This document shows, in pieces, positions 52,506-55,450 of a stretch of 55,450 nucleotides of DNA. Position 1 is the stretch's first letter, and each line of letters begins with the position of its first letter. Both the position numbers and the translations under genes were made by a program. Under the pieces are notes generated by a model. It saw only the letters and a list, made by a program, of their open reading frames with translations. It did not search any database and was not told where the DNA came from. Source of the DNA: an uncultured Sulfolobales archaeon (GTDB lineage: Archaea; Thermoproteota; Thermoprotei_A; Sulfolobales; Desulfurococcaceae); NCBI GenBank assembly GCA_938045475.1, contig CALIML010000018.1:1-55450 (forward strand), given 5' to 3'.

Positions 52506-53038
52506 TCTTTTTAATGCTTTGCGAAAAGCCTCTCCCACAACAATTATAGTTATGAAACTATTGTCGCCCAGCGCTAAGCCCATTGTTCGCACGGCTCTAA
52601 TAATCGTTGATGAGCATGCGCCCGGCGTGTAGAGTTGAGCCTGAATAAGCTTAGGCTGTCGTCAGATAGAGGTTTTCACAGCTACTTTCTATTAAGCCTT
52701 TAGGGCTTCATAAGCGTCTTCCTGAAGGCAGTATAAGCTTCCATCACACGTTGTTGACTCACTTAGTGATGAGTTCTAAGTGAAGCGTGCTTAACGTATG
52801 GCGAGTCAGATGAGCTGAGTGAGCACTCTATGACAGTGGATCTCTAGATGTAGGAGTGCTTCACCTCTGCCCCTGAAAGCCATCGATTAATTTGGATAAG
52901 TGGAACAAGTAGCCATAAAGCCTTGACTACTCGACAACAGTGTGCTCCAGATAACAGTGCATCGCACTGATATTGCTGAAACGCCCTAAGGCAGTGTTTA
53001 TAAGAACGCCGAGCTACATAGCAGTTGAGGGTGGAAGC
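52506..53038. other. Gap with inverted repeats and decayed sequence
   Basis: No convincing gene is seen in these 530 bases. Minus-strand fragments such as VMEAYTAFRKTLMKP look coding-like but are broken by stops. CACTTAG 52757-52763 and CTAAGTG around 52777-52783 form a perfect 7-base stem, and GTGAAGC with GCTTCAC (about 52781 and 52856) forms another. A GTGATGA box followed by CTGA recalls a C/D guide RNA, but the spacing does not fit. The right end holds a TATA-like GTTTATAAGA near 52996-53005 for the next gene. Confidence 0.35.
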
Positions 53039-53230
53039 TTGGGCTTCCGCATTGAGGGAGCGAGAGATGCTTTCAGAGTCGTGTATCTCTCTAGGGGGAG
53101 GCATAGGACAACTAGGAGGGATCTAAGTAGTTCACTGAAGTTGGCAAGCCTTGCTAAAGAGCTCAGCAATGCTTACTTAGAGGTGATCGAGTGGCAGGGG
53201 TGGAGGAGAGCACTGGCGCTGAGGACTTAG
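53039..53230 (+). CDS. Small protein upstream of the nucleotidyltransferase
   Basis: About 63 residues from TTG 53039 (85 from the upstream TTG 52973). The shorter version is favoured because a TATA-like GTTTATAAGA at about 52996 predicts transcription start near 53025, and GGTGG lies 6 bases before TTG 53039. The protein is rich in Arg and Leu with a predicted long helix (SSLKLASLAKELSNAYLEV). It overlaps the nucleotidyltransferase by 40 bases, as expected for a toxin-antitoxin pair. I recognise no family; a role as antitoxin is inference from position and size. Confidence 0.45.
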   Translation: MGFRIEGARDAFRVVYLSRGRHRTTRRDLSSSLKLASLAKELSNAYLEVIEWQGWRRALALRT

Positions 53231-53850
53231 AGGATCTCGTCGAAGATCTCTACGGACTCTTCGAAAACAGCGTTCTACCCACACTCCTCAAAATCCCTGA
53301 GGAGACTAAGAGATACCTCTACTTCATATCGTGGTTGAATAAAGAGCTTGAGGGAAGAGGCTTGGGCAGAATCATAATAACTGGCGGGTTCGCCGTCGAA
53401 CTATATACTGGAAGAGTCTATAGAACCATGGATGTTGACGTAATTGTAGAGGGAGTAAATGCTGCCAAAGTCGTTGAGCTATTCTTAGCGAAGTTCTCGG
53501 AGAGAATAGGTCGAGGATACTTGCCGAGATACGAAATCCTACAGCTGAAGTCAATAGACGTAGTTTCCTCTGCCTACGGCAAGGAAGTACAGCCAACAAA
53601 GCTGCTCGTAGAGAACCTCCATGTCTACGTGGAGCCCGTTGAGGAACTGATCATCACATACTTAGCAGGCTGGAAGTACTGGAGTTCAACTGAGGATAGA
53701 GATAAGGCCCTCTGGCTTTACGTAACGTGGGGAAATAGAGTGAACACAAGCTACCTCAAAAAGAGATCGGAGGAAGAGAAAGTAAAAGATTATTTAGAGC
53801 TGCTTAAAAGAATCGCGGATCGCCAAGACATGGAGGGCGATCAGCGTTAA
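53191..53850 (+). CDS. Nucleotidyltransferase-fold protein (AbiEii/DUF6036-like)
   Basis: A 219-residue protein with a DNA-polymerase-beta-type nucleotidyltransferase core. The motif IIITGGFAVELYTGR, followed by YRTMDVDVIVEG, has the GG...R...T.DVD pattern of AbiEii- and DUF6036-type enzymes, with metal-binding aspartates in DVDV. EPVEELIITYLAGWKYWSS and DRDKALWLY form the later helical part. Family members act as toxins that transfer nucleotides to tRNA or proteins, or have unknown housekeeping roles. GTG 53191 overlaps the small gene upstream. A toxin role is plausible but unproven. Confidence 0.7.
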   Translation: MAGVEESTGAEDLEDLVEDLYGLFENSVLPTLLKIPEETKRYLYFISWLNKELEGRGLGRIIITGGFAVELYTGRVYRTMDVDVIVEGVNAAKVVELFLAKFSERIGRGYLPRYEILQLKSIDVVSSAYGKEVQPTKLLVENLHVYVEPVEELIITYLAGWKYWSSTEDRDKALWLYVTWGNRVNTSYLKKRSEEEKVKDYLELLKRIADRQDMEGDQR

Positions 53851-54044
53851 AGTAGGGCTGCTAGCTTTTCCCACCTAAGTTAAATGCTGAACGAGGAGAG
53901 CTGTATCTAAGTAAGAGATGGGTGGATGAGGGCAGGGTGAATAGGGAGTACAAGCTTAAAGGAGGAGAGGGTGACTTCTGAGTTAAGGCCTGGAATAAAG
54001 CTCATAGTGGAATATGCTAGAGTGAAGTCTAACACTATGCATTC

Positions 54045-54239
54045 ATGGTGTTTGCGCGAAGCGTCATGTCGGAATACTTCGACACTGAACTGCTGGTGTG
54101 AAAGCGTCCGATGGCTAAGGCCTTTGACCTAGTGTCTGTTGACTTCAAAATCGTCGGCGAAGCCTTCTACCACGAAATGTTCAGAGAGGAAGCACAGCTA
54201 CTGTACGGAGAGCTTACACATACAACCAAGCTGGTGTGA
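54045..54239 (+). pseudogene. Broken small gene, possibly MNT-type nucleotidyltransferase remnant
   Basis: One frame from ATG 54045 reads MVFARSVMSEYFDTELLV, then TGA, then KRPMAKAFDLVSVDFKIV and AFYHEMFREEAQLLYG before the final stop at 54239. The two halves read as one protein with an in-frame stop. The ending looks like the C-terminal part of MNT nucleotidyltransferases of HEPN/MNT pairs, but this is weak. Reinitiation at ATG 54111 could give 42 residues. The surrounding gap 53851-54415 holds nothing else except a hairpin (GGCTCC 54300-54305 with GGAGCC 54312-54317) and one short doubtful frame at 54139-54345. Confidence 0.45.
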
Positions 54240-54415
54240 CTACTGGGAAAGGCCAACGCGGACAGCCATCTACTACAGGGATTCCGCGGACATTTTTCAG
54301 GCTCCTTTGATGGAGCCATTTCCTCTAAACCTACTCCTTTCCTGAAATGGGTAATGTATATGGCAAGGATTGATGCAAAGGTTATGAAAAATTAAATTGT
54401 TTTCCCATTAGCCTC

Positions 54416-55450
54416 TTAAGCCGTCTCTTGATAAAACACTTCTATTTCTGTATAATAGGTTTTTGCTAAGATCGTTAGTTGAATTACTGCTCCCTCTTTA
54501 ACGCATGAAAAGGCTTTTCCTCCTTCCACAGTTTGCTCTATCACGATTTGCCAACCTTTTGCTACTAGGTTATTCTTATACCATAACGCTATGTCGTTGA
54601 CGCTGTCGTATGTACCGTAAGTTATACGTATCATTTTCATCCCGCTAATAATCATTGATGAATGTATGAGCATTATGGAGCCGGGATATCTCTCTATTGG
54701 TTCTTCTCCAGTTACAATGTCTGCTGAGGGGAGCTTGTATGAACCGTAATGAATGGATATCAGTGTGTAGGCTCTCTCACTCGTTGGAGCGTAAATTATA
54801 ATTCCGACTTCCTCTCGGCCTTTCACAAGGTGCAGACTTATTTTTTCAGGAGTCTTCACCTCCATCTTAATAGTCCATCCTTTAAGCTGAAGCTCTCCTT
54901 TATACCATTCCGCTACTGTGTTAACGTTGTCCATAGTCCCATAGTCTATGAGTATAATTGTTGGAAAGCCCTCGATCTTCGAATATGAAAGCATCACTGA
55001 CCCAGAATATCGTTGGATGGGTTCTTCTCCACTGGCCTGGTCTGATGATGGTAATCCACTTGGAGTAGTAGTGGTGGACATTGCACCAGTTAGTCTTTCA
55101 ATGTTGCCTGTGACTACGCAGTAGATCGCGCCTTGTTTGCCGTCAACCTGCGTCGGAGTTCCGCTCAAAGCCCAAATTCCAACTCCATCACTGTCCCTCT
55201 TGAATATTATTACCCCCCATTCAACAGAGCCCTCGGGCGTTGAAATAATGACGATCCCATGTTCTCCGACAATCTCATATTCAGTCAAGCTACTTCTATA
55301 CCAATTCAAAATTTCACTTGCAGTAGCGCCTTCAACAAAATAGACTCTAAGAACTACTCCATCGCTTGGTATACCCAATGCTTCATAGTAATAGCTGGCC
55401 AAAAAATGCTCCATAGATCCACTATACAGTGGAACGCTTGGTGGAGTAGT
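54416..55450 (-). CDS. Triple-repeat protein of unknown function (5' end cut by window edge)
   Basis: The frame runs from the window edge (55450) to the stop at 54416, at least 344 residues. The apparent ATG at 55414 is internal: the codons before it (TTPPSVPLYSGS) continue a repeat unit. Three tandem units of about 90 residues begin PLYSGSMEHFL, PIQRYSGSVMLSYS and PIERYPGSIMLIHSS. Each contains a W-Y-[RK] motif (NWYRSSL, EWYKGELQLKGW, LWYKNNLVAKGW) and ends in beta strands. The linkers contain TTTTPSGLP and GEEPI. The Ser/Thr/Pro-rich linkers suggest an exported protein whose signal or anchor lies beyond the window. No family is recognised. Confidence 0.75.
   Translation of the reverse strand, partial: TTPPSVPLYSGSMEHFLASYYYEALGIPSDGVVLRVYFVEGATASEILNWYRSSLTEYEIVGEHGIVIISTPEGSVEWGVIIFKRDSDGVGIWALSGTPTQVDGKQGAIYCVVTGNIERLTGAMSTTTTPSGLPSSDQASGEEPIQRYSGSVMLSYSKIEGFPTIILIDYGTMDNVNTVAEWYKGELQLKGWTIKMEVKTPEKISLHLVKGREEVGIIIYAPTSERAYTLISIHYGSYKLPSADIVTGEEPIERYPGSIMLIHSSMIISGMKMIRITYGTYDSVNDIALWYKNNLVAKGWQIVIEQTVEGGKAFSCVKEGAVIQLTILAKTYYTEIEVFYQETA

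Noticed and set aside
52771-52830. C/D box guide RNA (GTGATGA ... CTGA)
   Set aside because: The C' box is directly followed by CTGA with no 10-12 base guide, and no clear D' box is seen.
1-55450. CRISPR array or cas genes
   Set aside because: No regularly spaced direct repeats and no Cas-like proteins were seen on either strand.

Overview
The window looks like part of the chromosome of a thermophilic or hyperthermophilic archaeon of the Thermoproteota (crenarchaeal or korarchaeal grade). The reasons are an archaeal EF-2, an archaeal AMP phosphorylase and phosphoglycerate mutase, a geranylgeranyl reductase, a four-subunit group 3b NiFe sulfhydrogenase, FlaI/FlaJ-type pilus genes, frequent GTG and TTG starts, and TATA boxes about 25-35 bases before many starts, often with no real leader. 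Genes are tightly packed: convergent stop codons abut, share a CTAG, or overlap. I cannot name the species.

Layout. 1-1580: a secreted metallophosphoesterase cut by the left edge. 1.9-13.7 kb: housekeeping and metabolic genes (GH57 glucan enzyme, phosphoglycerate mutase, thioredoxin-like protein, AMP phosphorylase, geranylgeranyl reductase, DUF429, DHH phosphoesterase, CDF cation transporter, ZPR1-type zinc protein, cytosolic metallophosphoesterase, CitG-like protein). Between the thioredoxin-like gene and deoA lies an unassigned block that folds on paper into a three-way junction. 13.8-21.6 kb: an AT-richer accessory island with a complete ascorbate/galactitol-type PTS permease (IIA, IIC, IIB), which is rare in archaea, followed by a 2-hydroxyacid dehydrogenase, an RmlD-like reductase, a DapA/NanA-like aldolase and a cyclase/amidohydrolase. 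IIA and IIC face away from each other and carry an identical 23-base promoter element in inverted orientation, so they are probably co-regulated. The gaps in this island hold degraded sequence and one MITE-like element. 21.8-25.1 kb: a corrinoid protein with two paralogous URO-D-family methyltransferases that lack the usual His-X-Cys...Cys zinc ligands, with a long palindrome upstream. 

25.5-35 kb: an unknown proline-rich protein; a fusion of a ParB/SerK-like domain to an O-phosphoserine-sulfhydrylase-type cysteine synthase, behind a palindromic promoter; a decayed gene; a DUF1614 membrane protein; an Lrp-type regulator; a RimK-like ligase; DUF72; an extracellular Lon-type (S16) protease; ThiI. 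35-42.3 kb: EF-2 and a BMP-family nucleoside-type ABC transporter. 42.5-46.5 kb: the sulfhydrogenase operon. 46.5-48.3 kb: a sodium/solute symporter with its DUF3311 partner. 48.4 kb: tRNA-Gly(CCC) with C instead of U at position 33. 48.8-52.5 kb: a pilus locus that pairs a small two-helix VirB2/TrbC/CedA1-like protein with a type IV pilin, secretion ATPase and TadC/FlaJ-type membrane protein. 53-54.3 kb: a nucleotidyltransferase with a small partner and a second, broken gene that may be related. 54.4 kb to the right edge: a triple-repeat protein cut by the edge.

The strongest leads for something new are the inverted PTS promoter pair and island, the methyltransferase pair with altered metal site, the SerK-like/cysteine-synthase fusion and its operator, the VirB2-like protein beside type IV pilus genes, and the three-way-junction candidate RNA.
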